From Leifsonia sp. fls2-241-R2A-40a (GTDB lineage: Bacteria; Actinomycetota; Actinomycetes; Actinomycetales; Microbacteriaceae): a stretch of 64,000 bases of DNA. The notes under the pieces are model-generated. The model made no database searches and was not told the DNA's origin. It worked only from the letters and a program-made list of their open reading frames with translations. How positions within the stretch are numbered: position 1 is the stretch's first letter; each line of letters starts with the position of its first letter. Of the stretch, positions 18,583 through 31,088 are shown one piece after another. A program made the translations under genes and the position numbers. Location: the NCBI RefSeq assembly GCF_030209575.1, contig NZ_JARVRS010000001.1, positions 2,046,001-2,110,000 of the forward strand. Reading direction: 5' to 3'.

Positions 18583-19071
18583 TTAGTGCGACTCGGCGAG
18601 CTTGGCGATGGCCTTCTGGATGAGGCCGTCGGCCTCGGCCGCATCGCCCCAGCCCTCGATGTTGACGAACTTGCCCGGCTCGAGGTCCTTGTAGCGGGCG
18701 AAGAAGTGCTCGATCTCCTTGCGGGTCTGCTCCGGGATGTCGTCGACGTCCTGGATGTGCAGCCAGCGCGGGTCCTTGTACGGCACCGCGATGACCTTGG
18801 CGTCGCCACCGGCCTCGTCGCTCATGTTGAGCACGCCGACGGGGCGGACCTTGACGCCGACGCCCGGGAACAGCGGGTACTCGAGCAGCACCAGCGCGTC
18901 CAGCGGGTCGCCGTCGTCGCCCAGCGTGTTCTCGAAGAAGCCGTAGTCGGTCGGGTACACGAAGCTCGTGAACAGCACGCGGTCGAGGTACACACGACCC
19001 GTCTCGTGGTCCACCTCGTACTTGTTGCGGCTCCCCTTGGGGATCTCGATGACGACGTCGTATTCGGCCAT
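18583..19071 (-). CDS. ppa: Inorganic pyrophosphatase
   Basis: A family I soluble pyrophosphatase of 162 residues that hydrolyses PPi and pulls biosynthetic reactions forward. Typical motifs are [42 protein letters not shown] (with the DxDPxD metal-binding pattern) and [12 protein letters not shown]. It is encoded alone, divergent from tilS with 44 bases between the start codons. Confidence 0.96.
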   Translation of the reverse strand: MAEYDVVIEIPKGSRNKYEVDHETGRVYLDRVLFTSFVYPTDYGFFENTLGDDGDPLDALVLLEYPLFPGVGVKVRPVGVLNMSDEAGGDAKVIAVPYKDPRWLHIQDVDDIPEQTRKEIEHFFARYKDLEPGKFVNIEGWGDAAEADGLIQKAIAKLAESH

Positions 19072-19115
19072 GCCGTGCTCCTTAACTCGTTGCAAACCTG
19101 CACTAACGTTACTGG

Positions 19116-20207
19116 ATGCACCTCGACGGATCGGAGGCCGGCCAGGCCTCGCCCGGCCCGGAGCGCCGCCCGCGCCTCACCCCGCCGATCGCCGACGCGA
19201 GGCGGGCCGTCCGTTCGGCCCTGTCCTCCGCGGCCACTCTCCCCGCGGTCGATCCGCACGACGACCACGGGCCCGCGCGGCCCGCACCGCTCACCCCGGG
19301 CGCGCTCGTCATCGTGGGCCTGAGCGGGGGAGCCGACTCGCTCGCCCTCGCCGCGGCCACGGCCTTCGAGGCTCCGCGCACCGGGTTCCGTGCCGGCGCG
19401 ATCGTGGTCGATCACGGCCTCCAGCCCGGCTCCGACGCCGTCGCCGCGCGCGCCGCCGAACAGGCGGCCGCCCTCGGGCTCTACCCCGTGCTCGTCGACC
19501 GCGTCGACGTCTCGTCGGAGGGAGGGCCGGAGGCAGCGGCCCGCGCCGCCCGGCACGCCGCCTTCGACCGCGCCCTGGCCGCGACCGGCGCCGAGCGCAT
19601 CCTGCTCGCCCACACCCTCGACGACCAGGCGGAGACCGTGCTCCTGGGCCTCGCCCGAGGATCGGGACCGTCGAGCCTGCAGGGGATGCTGCCCGACACC
19701 GGCCGGCTGCTGCGGCCCTTCCTCGGACTCCGGCGCGCGCAGACCCGGGCGTTCTGTGTCGACAGCCGCCTCGATCCGTGGGACGACCCGCACAACGACG
19801 ACCCCTCTTACACGCGCGTGCGCGTGAGGACGGCGGTGCTCCCGGTTCTCGAACGCGAGTTCGGGCCCGGCGTCGCCGAAGCGCTCGCACGCACGGCCGA
19901 ACAGCTGCGCGAGGACGACGAGGCCCTCGACGGTCTCGCCCTCGAGTGGGCCCAGGAGCTGGTCAGCCAGGCCGACGACGGATCGGTCGCCCTGGACGTC
20001 CGCGGACTCGCCGCCGACCCGGCGGCTCTGCGCCAGCGGATCATCCGCCTGGTGGTCTCCGCGGAGTTCGGGATCTCCCTCACGCGCACCCACACGCTGG
20101 CCGTCGCCGCCCTCATCACGGACTGGCACGGGCAGGGGCCGCTCGACCTGCCAGGCGTTAGAGTGGTCAGGCAGAACGGCCTGCTCTCGTTTCACCCCAC
20201 CACGTAA
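19116..20207 (+). CDS. tilS: tRNA(Ile)-lysidine synthase
   Basis: A 363-residue N-type ATP pyrophosphatase that attaches lysine to C34 of tRNA-Ile2 (CAU). The PP-loop reads [11 protein letters not shown] (about residues 68-78), followed by [27 protein letters not shown] and the substrate region [14 protein letters not shown]...[11 protein letters not shown]. The N-terminus to about residue 60 is extra and poorly conserved, so a later start is possible, though no better ribosome site was found. It starts the tilS-hpt-ftsH run. Confidence 0.93.
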   Translation: MHLDGSEAGQASPGPERRPRLTPPIADARRAVRSALSSAATLPAVDPHDDHGPARPAPLTPGALVIVGLSGGADSLALAAATAFEAPRTGFRAGAIVVDHGLQPGSDAVAARAAEQAAALGLYPVLVDRVDVSSEGGPEAAARAARHAAFDRALAATGAERILLAHTLDDQAETVLLGLARGSGPSSLQGMLPDTGRLLRPFLGLRRAQTRAFCVDSRLDPWDDPHNDDPSYTRVRVRTAVLPVLEREFGPGVAEALARTAEQLREDDEALDGLALEWAQELVSQADDGSVALDVRGLAADPAALRQRIIRLVVSAEFGISLTRTHTLAVAALITDWHGQGPLDLPGVRVVRQNGLLSFHPTT

Positions 20208-20223
20208 GGACAGCGCCACCCCC

Positions 20224-20775
20224 ATGGAACTCACGGACGTTCAGAACGACCTGACCGAGATTCTGATCACCGAGGAGCAGATCCGCTCCCGCATCGCCGA
20301 ACTCGCCCGGGAGGTGGAGCGGGACTACGCCGGCAAGGATGTGCTGCTGATCGGCGTCCTCAAGGGTGCCGTGATGGTGATGGCCGATCTGTCGCGCGAG
20401 CTGCGCATCCCGGTCACCATGGACTGGATGGCCGTCAGCTCCTACGGCAGCGGAACGCAGTCGAGCGGGGTAGTCCGCATCCTGAAGGACCTGGACACCG
20501 ACCTCAGCGGCAAGACCGTCCTCATCGTCGAGGACATCATCGACTCGGGCCTGACGCTGTCGTGGCTGCTGTCGAACCTGCGCAGCCGTGGTCCGGAGTC
20601 GATCGAGATCTTCACCCTGCTGCGCAAGCCCGAGGCGGCTCGGGTCGAGATCGACGTCACCTACGTCGGATTCGACATCCCGAACCAGTTCGTCGTCGGC
20701 TACGGCCTCGACTACGACGAGCGGTATCGCACGCTCCGCGGAGTCGGCATCCTGGCGCCCGCCGTCTACAGCTGA
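20224..20775 (+). CDS. hpt: Hypoxanthine phosphoribosyltransferase
   Basis: A 183-residue purine salvage enzyme joining hypoxanthine or guanine to PRPP. The PRPP loop is [17 protein letters not shown] (about residues 99-115). [16 protein letters not shown], the flexible loop [16 protein letters not shown] and [14 protein letters not shown] at the C-terminus complete the family pattern. It lies 16 bases after tilS in the standard tilS-hpt-ftsH order. Confidence 0.95.
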   Translation: MELTDVQNDLTEILITEEQIRSRIAELAREVERDYAGKDVLLIGVLKGAVMVMADLSRELRIPVTMDWMAVSSYGSGTQSSGVVRILKDLDTDLSGKTVLIVEDIIDSGLTLSWLLSNLRSRGPESIEIFTLLRKPEAARVEIDVTYVGFDIPNQFVVGYGLDYDERYRTLRGVGILAPAVYS

Positions 20776-20854
20776 TCGCCCGCCCGGGCATGGAGAGTGC
20801 CCAGAGCGAACACGCAGGCGGCCCACAGCGCCCAGGCGGTACTGTGGTCGCACC

Positions 20855-22858
<2,004 letters not shown>

Positions 22859-22871
22859 GGCCGTCGCGGGC

Positions 22872-23450
22872 ATGACCGAAATCGATCGTCCGCGCATCGA
22901 AGCGGCCGTCGCCGAGATCCTCGCCGCCATCGGCGAGGATCCGGCGCGTCCGGGCCTGCAGGGCACGCCCTCGCACGTGGCGGATGCCTACGCCGAGTTC
23001 TTCTCGGGGCTCGGCCGTGACGCCGCCGAGGACCTCGGCGAGCCGGTGCCGCTCGAAGAGGGCCGCACCGCGGAGACCGTCATCGTGCGCGACATCGAGT
23101 TCCGCTCGGTGTGCGAGCACCACCTCCTCCCGTTCCTGGGCGTCGCCCACGTGGCGTACCTGCCGGGAGAGAAGGTCGTCGGTCTCGGCCGCATCCCGCG
23201 GGTCATCGAGACGCTGTCGGCTCGCCCGCAGATCCAGGAGAGGCTGACCGAGCAGATCGCGGACACGATCGAGAGCGGCGCCCAGGCGCGTGGCGTCCTC
23301 GTCGTGCTGGACGCGGTCCACGCGTGCGTCACCACCCGCGGCGCGCGGCAGACTTCGAGCACCACGGTGACCATGGCCGCGCGCGGCGCCTACACCGACC
23401 CCACCGTCCGGGCGGAACTCATCGCCCTGATCGGACGCGGCACCGAGTGA
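22872..23450 (+). CDS. folE: GTP cyclohydrolase I
   Basis: A 192-residue enzyme making 7,8-dihydroneopterin triphosphate, the first step to folate. The zinc ligands are in the motif FRSVCEHHLLPFLGVAHVAY and the later Cys in VHACVTTRGARQ; VGLGRIPRVIETLSARPQIQERLT is the other family signature. It starts 13 bases after ftsH and overlaps folP by GTGA, so the folate genes form one transcriptional unit. Confidence 0.95.
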   Translation: MTEIDRPRIEAAVAEILAAIGEDPARPGLQGTPSHVADAYAEFFSGLGRDAAEDLGEPVPLEEGRTAETVIVRDIEFRSVCEHHLLPFLGVAHVAYLPGEKVVGLGRIPRVIETLSARPQIQERLTEQIADTIESGAQARGVLVVLDAVHACVTTRGARQTSSTTVTMAARGAYTDPTVRAELIALIGRGTE

Positions 23451-24250
23451 CCCTCATCATGGGCGTCCTCAATGTGACGCCGGACTCGTTCAGCGACGGC
23501 GGGCTCTGGCTGGAGCCGGACGCCGCCATCGCGCACGGGCTCGACCTGGTCGCCCAGGGCGCGGACCTGGTGGATGTGGGGGGCGAGTCCACGCGCCCGG
23601 GCGCGATCCGCGTCGATCCCGCCGAGGAGCAGAGCCGCGTCGTCCCGGTCATCCGCGAACTCGCGGCGAACGGCGTGACGGTCAGCGTCGACACGCTGAA
23701 CGCATCGACCGCGCGTGCTGCCGTCGAGGCCGGCGCGGCGATCATCAACGACGTCTCCGGCGGACTGGCGGATGCGCGGATGCCCGAGGTCGTCCTCGAG
23801 ACGGACGCGCAGTACGTCGTCATGCACTGGCGGGGGCGACTCGACGCGGCCGACTCGCGCGCGGTCTACACCCACACGGTCGCGGAGGTGCGCGCCGAGC
23901 TGTCCGCTCGCGTGACCGACCTGCTGCAGCGCGGCGTCGACCCGGCAAAGCTCATCCTCGACCCGGGGCTCGGATTCTCGAAGAACGGGCACCACAACTG
24001 GCAGGTGCTCGCCGGGCTGCACGAGATCGAGACGCTCGGCTATCCGGTGCTGATCGGCGCCTCCCGCAAACGGTTCCTGGGCGCCCTGCTGCCGGACGGC
24101 GCACCGGCGGAGGACCGCGACGCCCCGACCGCCGTCATCTCCGCCCTGGCCGCACAGGCGGGGGCGTGGGCCGTCCGCGTGCACGACGTGCCGTCGACCC
24201 GGATCGCCCTCGACGTGGTGCGGGCGTGGCAAGCTGGACGCGATGAGTAG
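23447..24250 (+). CDS. folP: Dihydropteroate synthase
   Basis: A 267-residue TIM-barrel enzyme condensing 6-hydroxymethyl-dihydropterin pyrophosphate with p-aminobenzoate; it is the sulfonamide target. The signatures are MGVLNVTPDSFSDGG, VDVGGESTRPGA, INDVSGG, LDPGLGFSKN and the C-terminal GASRKRFLG. The GTG start overlaps the folE stop by 4 bp, and folB starts 8 bases before its end. Confidence 0.95.
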   Translation: MTLIMGVLNVTPDSFSDGGLWLEPDAAIAHGLDLVAQGADLVDVGGESTRPGAIRVDPAEEQSRVVPVIRELAANGVTVSVDTLNASTARAAVEAGAAIINDVSGGLADARMPEVVLETDAQYVVMHWRGRLDAADSRAVYTHTVAEVRAELSARVTDLLQRGVDPAKLILDPGLGFSKNGHHNWQVLAGLHEIETLGYPVLIGASRKRFLGALLPDGAPAEDRDAPTAVISALAAQAGAWAVRVHDVPSTRIALDVVRAWQAGRDE

Positions 24251-24626
24251 CATCCAGTCGCGGCCGGCCGATTCGATCGTGCTGACCGGCCTGCGCGTCC
24301 GGGCCAATCACGGCGTCTTCGACTTCGAGCGCGCCGAGGGGCAGGACTTCGTCGTCGACGTGACGGCGTGGCTGGACCTCTCCGCCGCCTCCGCGAACGA
24401 CGAGCTGGCGGCGACGGTCCACTACGGCGAGCTGGCCGAGGAGGTGGTGGCCGCGGTCGAGCGCGACCCGGTCGACCTCATCGAGACGGTCGCCGAGCGG
24501 GTCGCCGTGACGGCGCTCGCGCATCAGCAGGTCGAGGTGGTGGAGGTCACGGTGCACAAGCCGCAGGCGCCGATCAGCGTGCCGTTCGGCGACGTCGCCG
24601 TCCGCATCACGCGGGGTCGCGCATGA
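24243..24626 (+). CDS. folB: Dihydroneopterin aldolase
   Basis: A 127-residue enzyme of the tunnelling (T-fold) family, converting dihydroneopterin to 6-hydroxymethyl-dihydropterin and glycolaldehyde. It shows TGLRVRANHGVFDFERAEGQDFVVDV, VHYGELAEEV, DLIETVAERVA and VTVHKPQAPI. It sits between folP and folK, overlapping folK by ATGA. Confidence 0.94.
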   Translation: MSSIQSRPADSIVLTGLRVRANHGVFDFERAEGQDFVVDVTAWLDLSAASANDELAATVHYGELAEEVVAAVERDPVDLIETVAERVAVTALAHQQVEVVEVTVHKPQAPISVPFGDVAVRITRGRA

Positions 24627-25165
24627 ACGCCGCTCCGCTCGGCAAGCCCGTCCGCATGCGCGTGGGCTCGCCCGCGGTGCTCGCCTTCGGGAGCAACCTC
24701 GGCGACCGAGCCGGCACCATCCGCGCCGCCGTCGACGCGCTCAACGCCGAGGCGGGCGTCGATGTGCGCGCCGTCTCGCGCCTGTACGAGACGCCGGCGC
24801 TGAAGCCGAAGGGTATCGACGGCGACGCCCCGGCCTACCTCAACGCAGTGGCGCTCATCCACACGCTGCTCGACCCACTGCCGCTCCTGGAGCTGGTCAA
24901 CGCCATCGAGGACGGCCTCGGCCGCGTCCGCGAGGAGCGCTGGGGCGACCGAACGATCGATATCGACATCGTCGACTACGGCGGCATCGTCTCGGACGAC
25001 GACCCGCGCATCGTTCTGCCGCATCCGCGCGCGCACGAGCGCGCGTTCGTCCTGGTGCCGTGGCTCGACGTCGACCCGGGCGCTCAGCTCCCCGGCTTCG
25101 GGCCGGTCGCCGAGCTCGCCGCACGGGCGATCGACCCGGTCCGGCTGTGGGAGGAGCGCCCGTGA
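24623..25165 (+). CDS. folK: 6-hydroxymethyl-7,8-dihydropterin pyrophosphokinase
   Basis: A 180-residue HPPK. FGSNLGDRAGTI at the N-terminus and the metal-binding stretch WGDRTIDIDIVDYGG are diagnostic, followed by LPHPRAHERAFVLVPW. It supplies the pyrophosphorylated pterin used by FolP. It overlaps folB and the following membrane-protein gene by 4 bp each. The first ~17 residues before VGSPAVLAFGSN are an unusual extension, so GTG 24662 would be an alternative start. Confidence 0.94.
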   Translation: MNAAPLGKPVRMRVGSPAVLAFGSNLGDRAGTIRAAVDALNAEAGVDVRAVSRLYETPALKPKGIDGDAPAYLNAVALIHTLLDPLPLLELVNAIEDGLGRVREERWGDRTIDIDIVDYGGIVSDDDPRIVLPHPRAHERAFVLVPWLDVDPGAQLPGFGPVAELAARAIDPVRLWEERP

Positions 25166-25641
25166 AGCGCACGCGCGCGAGCTCGCTCATCGGTCTGGGG
25201 GTCGCCGGGCTCGTCGTCGGCTTCCTGGCCGAACTCGCTCTGTCCGGGACCGGTCAGACCGTGTTCATCCCGCCGCTCACCCTCCCGATCACGCTGTTCG
25301 CCGTGGCGGTCATCGTCGTGGCGTTCGCCCTGCCGATCCGCCGCGCCGTCCGCGGGAACACCGTCCGCCGCATCGACCCGTTCCAGGCGACGCGCATCGT
25401 CGTGCTCGCCAAGGCGTGCGCGCTGAGCGGCGCGCTGCTCACGGGGATGGGCGTCGGCGTGGGTGCGTACCTGCTCTCGCGCGACGTGCTCCCGGGCGGG
25501 AACGCCATCCTGCTCACCGCTCTCGCGACCGCCGGCGCGGTCATTCTGCTGATCGCGGGACTCGTGGCGGAGCTGTTCTGCACCCTGCCCCCGGGCGACG
25601 ACGACGAGCGCACGGAGAGCGTCCATGCCGGAACGGATTGA
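25162..25641 (+). CDS. DUF3180 family membrane protein
   Basis: A 159-residue protein with four predicted membrane helices (about residues 10-28, 38-56, 82-108, 118-142). It matches the DUF3180 proteins that commonly follow folK in actinobacteria; the function is unknown. The GTG start overlaps folK by 4 bp, and its end overlaps the next gene by 17 bp, so it is part of the folate operon. Confidence 0.8.
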   Translation: MKRTRASSLIGLGVAGLVVGFLAELALSGTGQTVFIPPLTLPITLFAVAVIVVAFALPIRRAVRGNTVRRIDPFQATRIVVLAKACALSGALLTGMGVGVGAYLLSRDVLPGGNAILLTALATAGAVILLIAGLVAELFCTLPPGDDDERTESVHAGTD

Positions 25642-26110
25642 CCTCACCGTCGGGGACTGGCACCGGGTCTCGCCGAAGTACGTCCTCGTCGTCATCGCCA
25701 GCACCGTGATCACCGGACTGGTGCTGTCGGCGGCGTCCCTCTTCCTCTGGCTGGTCGGGGGATGGCCGTTCGGCTGGATCGCCCTCGCGGCCGTCGTCGT
25801 GATCACCGTCATCGCGCTCATCATCGCGCCCCGGCGCGCACGCTCGATCGGGTACCGCCTGCGCGATGACGACCTGCTGTTCCGCCGCGGGATCATGTTC
25901 CAGCGCTTCGTCTCGGTGCCCTACGGCCGAATGCAGCTGATCGACATCAACCGCGGCCCGGTCAGCCGGATGCTGGGGCTCGCCGACCTCAAGTTCGTGA
26001 CCGCTGCCGCGTCCACCGGGGTGATGGTGCCCGGCCTGCCCGAGCCGCAGGCCGCGGACCTGCGCGACCGGCTGGTCGAGTTGGCGGAGAGCAGACGGGC
26101 GGGACTGTGA
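25625..26110 (+). CDS. Membrane PH-domain (bPH2/YdbS-like) protein, short paralogue
   Basis: 161 residues. Two adjacent membrane helices (about 18-40 and 45-66) are followed by one bacterial pleckstrin-homology domain (IGYRLRDDDLLFRRGIMFQRFVSVPYGRMQLIDINRGPVSRMLGLADLKFVTAAA). It pairs with the larger paralogue that starts within its last codons, as YdbS and YdbT do in Bacillus. It probably forms a membrane complex with it. The biochemical role is not established. Confidence 0.8.
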   Translation: MPERIDLTVGDWHRVSPKYVLVVIASTVITGLVLSAASLFLWLVGGWPFGWIALAAVVVITVIALIIAPRRARSIGYRLRDDDLLFRRGIMFQRFVSVPYGRMQLIDINRGPVSRMLGLADLKFVTAAASTGVMVPGLPEPQAADLRDRLVELAESRRAGL

Positions 26111-27735
26111 GCACGCCGAGCGGCCGGCTGCCGACGGGGGCGCCCCTGACGCCCGCGGAGCGCGCGGCCGAGCGGTACACCGACGGCGAGTGGCACCGAC
26201 TGCACCCGGCGACGCCGCTGCTGCGCGGCGGGATCGTCTTCATCGCTCTCTTCGGTTTCGTGCTGTCCAACCTGCGCGAGCGGCTGATCAGCTTCTTCGT
26301 CGGCGCACCGAATTACGGCGGCGACCCGCTCGACGCGATCTACGACCACGGCTGGGAGGGCTGGGCCCTGCTCGGCGTCGCCGTCGTGCTCCTGCTCTGC
26401 TTCGGGGCGTTCTACCTGTCGTGGCGGATGCACAGCTTCCGGATCACCGGCGACGCGGTGGAGGTGCGCAGCGGCATCCTGTTCCGCACGCAGCGCAAGG
26501 CGCGGCTCGACCGCATCCAGGGCATCAACGTCGTCCGCCCGCTCATCGCCCGGATCTTCGGGGCGGCGAAGCTGGACATCTCGGTGGCGGGGCACGACGC
26601 GAACGTGCAGCTCGCCTACCTCGGGTCGTCGCTCGCGGACGGCCTGCGGGCCGACGTGCTGCGGTTGGCGTCGGGGGTCCGGGCCGCGGAGGCCGCCGAG
26701 GCGGAAGCCGCAGTCGCCGGAACCGGCGCCGATGGCGCGGGCCCGTCCCGCGCGGCCGCGGTGGGCGACCTCGTCGGCCGCCGGGTGAACGAGTTCCTCG
26801 CCCCGGAGCTCGACCCAAACGCGGCGCCCCCGGAGTCCGTGGTCAAGATCCCGCCGCTGCGGCTGCTCGGATCGCTGCTCCTCAGCGGCTTCACCGTGTT
26901 CGTCGTCGTGGTGGTCGCCATCCTGATCTGGGGAGCCTCGAGCGGCGCGTTCTGGCTGCTGATCGTCGTGTTGCCGGGACTGCTGGGCTCGGCGAGCTTC
27001 TACATCAACCGCTTCACCAAGTCGCTGCGCTACTCCATCGCGGGGACCGCGGACGGCGTCCGGGTCGGCTTCGGCCTGCTGAGCACGAGCAACGAGACGC
27101 TGCCGCCCGGGCGCATCCATGCCGTCGAGGTGCTTCAGCCCCTGCTCTGGCGGCCCTTCGGGTGGTGGCAGATCCGGATCGACACCGCAGGGCACTCGCG
27201 CGAGAAGGGCGCGGCCGGCCAGCCGAACACGACGATGCTGCCCGTCGGCGACGCGCGTGACGTCTCGCGCGTGCTCTCGCTCGTCCTTCCGGGCTTCGCC
27301 ACCGACGAGCACCGCGGCCTCATCGAGGCGGGCATGTCCTCCCGGGGCCGCGACGAGTTCACGGGCAGCCCGCGTCGCGCGGCGTGGATCCGGCCGCTCT
27401 CCTGGCAGCGCACCGGCTTCCGGCTGGTCGACGACGCGATCCTGCTGCGGCGGGGCATCGTCTGGCGCAGCCTGGCGATCGTGCCGCTCGCGCGCCTGCA
27501 GAGCCTCGAACTCGAGCAGGGACCTCTGGATGCGGCGCTCGCGCTCGCGGGGGCCCGCTTCCACACCGTGTCCGGCCCGGTCCGCCCGCGGCTGGCCGCG
27601 ATCGACGCACCCACCGGCGTCCGGCTGTTCGAGGAGGTCTCCGCCCGCGCGGTGGCGGCCTCCGCAGCCGACCGCAGCCACCGCTGGGGACGCACGACAC
27701 CCGACCCGGCACCCCGCCCCGAGGAGACACCCTGA
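26107..27735 (+). CDS. Membrane PH-domain (YdbT-like) protein, long paralogue
   Basis: A 542-residue membrane protein with several PH (bPH2) domains separated by helix pairs. The first follows SWRMHSFRITGDAVEVRSGILFRTQRKARLDRIQGI, the second ends in a loop around PPGRIHAVEVLQPLLWRPFGWWQIRID, and the third is LVDDAILLRRGIVWRSLAIVPLARLQSLELEQGP. A low-complexity Ala-rich linker lies near residue 195-230. GTG 26107 overlaps the short paralogue by 4 bp, and the TGATG junction overlaps the next gene by 1 base. Confidence 0.8.
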   Translation: MSTPSGRLPTGAPLTPAERAAERYTDGEWHRLHPATPLLRGGIVFIALFGFVLSNLRERLISFFVGAPNYGGDPLDAIYDHGWEGWALLGVAVVLLLCFGAFYLSWRMHSFRITGDAVEVRSGILFRTQRKARLDRIQGINVVRPLIARIFGAAKLDISVAGHDANVQLAYLGSSLADGLRADVLRLASGVRAAEAAEAEAAVAGTGADGAGPSRAAAVGDLVGRRVNEFLAPELDPNAAPPESVVKIPPLRLLGSLLLSGFTVFVVVVVAILIWGASSGAFWLLIVVLPGLLGSASFYINRFTKSLRYSIAGTADGVRVGFGLLSTSNETLPPGRIHAVEVLQPLLWRPFGWWQIRIDTAGHSREKGAAGQPNTTMLPVGDARDVSRVLSLVLPGFATDEHRGLIEAGMSSRGRDEFTGSPRRAAWIRPLSWQRTGFRLVDDAILLRRGIVWRSLAIVPLARLQSLELEQGPLDAALALAGARFHTVSGPVRPRLAAIDAPTGVRLFEEVSARAVAASAADRSHRWGRTTPDPAPRPEETP

Positions 27736-28556
27736 TGCAGCCATCCGCCCGTCCGCCGTCGCAGCGCTCCGGGCGGCTGGGCCTCGGCATCGTCGGGGCC
27801 GGCCGCGTCGGACCGGTGCTCGGCCTCGCGCTCGCCGGTGCGGGCCACGCGATCGTCGGCGTCTCCGCCGTCTCCGAAACCAGCCGTGAGCGCGCCGAGG
27901 GGATGCTGCCCGGCGTGCCCATCCTCGACGTCCCGACAGTGGTCGAGCGCAGCGAGCTGGTCATCCTCGCCGTCCCGGACGCGGAGCTCCCCGGCCTGGT
28001 GGCCGGGCTCGCCGCAACCGGCACCTGGCAGCCCGGGCAGATCGTGCTGCACACCGCCCCCGGCTTCGGGATCGACGTCCTGCGTCCCGCGGCCGCCGCC
28101 GGCGCCATCCCGCTCGCCGTGCATCCGGCCGTCGAGTTCACGGGCACGAGCCTCGACCTGTCGCGGCTCGGCGAGAGCTACTTCGCGGTGACCGCACCCG
28201 CAGCGGTGCTGCCCATCGCCCAGGCACTGGTCGTCGAGATGGGCGGGGAGCCCGTGGTCGTCGCCGAGGCGGACCGGCCGGCGTACGCCGAGGCCATCGC
28301 AACGGCCACCTCGTTCTCCCGGTCGATCGTGGAGCAGTCGACCGGGCTGCTGCACGCCATCGGTGTCGAGAACCCCGGCTCGTTCCTCAGCTCGCTCATC
28401 CGGTCGTCGGTGGACAATGCCCTCACGCGTGCGGGCGCGCCGACGCGGCTCGACCTCGACGCGGTGATCGACGCCCTGCACGACGAGGCCTCCGGCGACG
28501 GCGGCCCGGGTGATCCGCGCGACGACGGGCGCGGCTGGTTCCTGCGCGGCGAGTAG
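27735..28556 (+). CDS. Rossmann-like / DUF2520 protein
   Basis: A 273-residue protein with an NAD(P)-type Rossmann motif (LGIVGAGRVGPVLGLALAGAGH, about residues 16-37) and a helical C-terminal DUF2520 domain containing HPAVEFTGTS and a long four-helix part. It resembles ketopantoate reductase or pyrroline-5-carboxylate reductase in layout. In actinobacteria it commonly precedes panC, as here, which suggests a link to pantothenate synthesis; that link is inference. Confidence 0.82.
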   Translation: MQPSARPPSQRSGRLGLGIVGAGRVGPVLGLALAGAGHAIVGVSAVSETSRERAEGMLPGVPILDVPTVVERSELVILAVPDAELPGLVAGLAATGTWQPGQIVLHTAPGFGIDVLRPAAAAGAIPLAVHPAVEFTGTSLDLSRLGESYFAVTAPAAVLPIAQALVVEMGGEPVVVAEADRPAYAEAIATATSFSRSIVEQSTGLLHAIGVENPGSFLSSLIRSSVDNALTRAGAPTRLDLDAVIDALHDEASGDGGPGDPRDDGRGWFLRGE

Positions 28557-28595
28557 CCTTGTTGCGGCCGGTCGCCGCCGGCTGAAGGGACGCGC

Positions 28596-29468
28596 ATGCC
28601 AGAGATCATCACCACCATCGCCACGTTGAGGGCACGGGTCGCCGAGGCGCGTCGCGCCGCCCGGCAGGACGGGCCGGCCGACGCGCCGACCGGACGGGTG
28701 GTGCTCGTGCCGACGATGGGGGCGCTGCACGACGGCCACCTGCGGCTGGTCTCGCGGGCGCGAGACCTGGGCGGCGTCGTCGTGGTGTCGATCTTCGTCA
28801 ACCCGCTGCAGTTCGGGCCGGGGGAGGACCTCGAGCGCTACCCCCGGACTCTCGACGCGGATGTCGTCGCCCTGGAGGGCCTGGCCGACATCGTCTTCGC
28901 GCCGACGGCGGCGGAGATGTACCCGCACGGTCCGTCGGAGACGCGGGTGAGCGCCGGCGAGTCCGGAACCAGGTTCGAGGGCGCCTCGCGTCCCGGCCAC
29001 TTCGACGGCGTGCTCACCGTGGTGACCAAGCTCTTCAACATCGTGCAGCCGGATGTGGCCGTGTTCGGCCAGAAGGACGCGCAGCAGGCGCACGTCATCG
29101 GCCGCATGGTGGACGACCTCGATCTGCCCGTCTCGATCGCCGTGGTGGACACGGTGCGGGAGACCGACGGCCTGGCGCTCTCCAGCCGCAACCGGTACCT
29201 CGCCGAGGAGGACCGACTGGCCGCCGTCGCCCTCTCGCAGGCGCTCGCCGCCGGGGCCGAGACGGCTTCCGGCGGAGTCGACGCCGCCCTCCAGGCGGCA
29301 CGCGCACGCATCGAAGCGGAGCCAGCGGTTAAGCTGGACTATCTCGCGATCGTCGACCCGGAAACCTTCCGCGAAGCGTCGCCTGACCACCACGGTCCCG
29401 CCCTGATGCTGATCGCCGCCCGCGTCGGAACGACCCGGCTGATCGACAACCAGCGCCTCACGGTGTGA
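28596..29468 (+). CDS. panC: Pantothenate synthetase
   Basis: A 290-residue enzyme that ligates pantoate and beta-alanine with ATP. Signatures are [19 protein letters not shown] (HxGH-type site), [57 protein letters not shown] and [12 protein letters not shown]. It lies 39 bases after the DUF2520 gene. The first codon of a possible longer lysS overlaps its stop (GTGA). Confidence 0.95.
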   Translation: MPEIITTIATLRARVAEARRAARQDGPADAPTGRVVLVPTMGALHDGHLRLVSRARDLGGVVVVSIFVNPLQFGPGEDLERYPRTLDADVVALEGLADIVFAPTAAEMYPHGPSETRVSAGESGTRFEGASRPGHFDGVLTVVTKLFNIVQPDVAVFGQKDAQQAHVIGRMVDDLDLPVSIAVVDTVRETDGLALSSRNRYLAEEDRLAAVALSQALAAGAETASGGVDAALQAARARIEAEPAVKLDYLAIVDPETFREASPDHHGPALMLIAARVGTTRLIDNQRLTV

Positions 29469-29509
29469 CCGCCGAAGCCCCGCCCGCCTTCTCGAACGGA
29501 AAGACAGCG

Positions 29510-31054
29510 ATGACCGACGCGCAGACCACCTCGGCCGCCCCCGGACCCGACCAGCTCGGCGAGGGCGGGATCAGCGAGGACGAGATCAGCGAGCAGAAGG
29601 CGGTCCGGCTGGCCAAGCGCGACCGGCTGCTGGCCGAGGCGGAGGGCCCCGGAGGCGGGGCCTACCCCGTCGACGTGCCCGTCACCACGACGATCCCGGC
29701 CGTGCGCGCGAAGTGGGACCACCTGCAGGCCGACGAGACCTCCGGCGAGATCGTCGGCATCGCCGGCCGTGTCGTGCACCTCCGGAACACCGGCAAGCTG
29801 TGCTTCGCTGTGCTCCAGGCGGGGGACGGCTCGCGCATCCAGGTCATGGTCTCCCTGGGCGAGGTCGGCGAGGAGTCGCTGGGCGCCTGGAAGGAACTGG
29901 TCGACCTGGGCGACCACGTGTTCGTCTCCGGCGAGGTCATCTCGAGCCGCCGCGGCGAGCTGTCGGTGATGGCGCAGGAGTGGCGCATCGCGGCCAAGGC
30001 GCTGCTGCCCCTCCCGAACCTGCACAGCGAGCTCAGCGAGGAGACGCGCGTCCGCGCCCGCTACCTCGACCTGATCGCCCGCGAGCAGGCGCGCAAGACG
30101 GTGTTCGACCGCGCGAAGGCGGTCGCGAGCCTGCGCCGAACCTTCACCGAGCGCGACTTCCTCGAGGTCGAGACCCCGATGCTGCAGGTCATCCACGGTG
30201 GCGCCTCGGCGCGGCCGTTCGTGACCCACTCCAACGCGTTCGACACCGACCTGTTCTTGCGCATCGCGCCCGAGCTGTACCTGAAGCGCGCCGTCGTCGG
30301 CGGAATCGACCGGGTGTTCGAGATCAACCGCAACTTCCGCAACGAGGGCGCCGACTCCACCCACTCGCCCGAGTTCGCCATGCTCGAGGCGTACCAGGCC
30401 TACGGCGACTACAACTCGATCGCCGACCTGACGCAGCGACTGATCCAGGATGCGGCGGTCGCCGTCTCCGGATCGCACGTCGTCACCTGGGCCGACGGCA
30501 CCGAGTACGATCTGAGTGGCGAGTGGGACCGCATCCGGATGTACGACAGCCTCTCCGACGCGATCGGCGAGCAGATCACGCCCGAGACACCGATCGAGCG
30601 CCTGCGCGAGCTCGCGGCCCTGGCCGGAATCGAGATCGAGCACCCGCTGCCGGGCAAGTACGTCGAGGAACTGTGGGAGCACTACGTCAAGACCGACCTG
30701 GTGCGGCCGACGTTCGTCATGGACTTCCCCGTCGACACCAGCCCGCTCGTGCGTGCGCACCGCTCGCGCGAGGGCGTCGTCGAGAAGTGGGACCTCTACA
30801 CCCGCGGCTTCGAACTGGCGACCGGATACTCCGAGCTCGTCGACCCGGTCGTGCAGCGCGAGCGCTTCGTCGAGCAGGCGAAGCTCGCGGCGGCCGGCGA
30901 CAATGAGGCGATGCGCCTGGACGAGGAGTTCCTGCGGGCCCTCGAGTTCGGGATGCCGCCGACCGGCGGAATGGGCATGGGGATCGACCGGCTGCTGATG
31001 GCGCTGACCGGCCTCGGCATCCGCGAGACCATCCTGTTCCCGCTGGTCAAGTAG
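29510..31054 (+). CDS. lysS: Lysyl-tRNA synthetase, class II
   Basis: 514 residues from ATG 29510, which has GGAAAG 6 bases upstream; GTG 29465 would add 15 residues and overlap panC by 4 bp. An N-terminal OB-fold anticodon-binding domain (about 75-180; [19 protein letters not shown]) is followed by the class II catalytic core. Motif 2 is [20 protein letters not shown] and motif 3 is [15 protein letters not shown]. The enzyme charges tRNA-Lys. The length fits the bacterial class II enzyme. Confidence 0.95.
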   Translation: MTDAQTTSAAPGPDQLGEGGISEDEISEQKAVRLAKRDRLLAEAEGPGGGAYPVDVPVTTTIPAVRAKWDHLQADETSGEIVGIAGRVVHLRNTGKLCFAVLQAGDGSRIQVMVSLGEVGEESLGAWKELVDLGDHVFVSGEVISSRRGELSVMAQEWRIAAKALLPLPNLHSELSEETRVRARYLDLIAREQARKTVFDRAKAVASLRRTFTERDFLEVETPMLQVIHGGASARPFVTHSNAFDTDLFLRIAPELYLKRAVVGGIDRVFEINRNFRNEGADSTHSPEFAMLEAYQAYGDYNSIADLTQRLIQDAAVAVSGSHVVTWADGTEYDLSGEWDRIRMYDSLSDAIGEQITPETPIERLRELAALAGIEIEHPLPGKYVEELWEHYVKTDLVRPTFVMDFPVDTSPLVRAHRSREGVVEKWDLYTRGFELATGYSELVDPVVQRERFVEQAKLAAAGDNEAMRLDEEFLRALEFGMPPTGGMGMGIDRLLMALTGLGIRETILFPLVK

Positions 31055-31088
31055 CGCTCCCAGCGGCCGGAGTTACGATGGGTGCGTT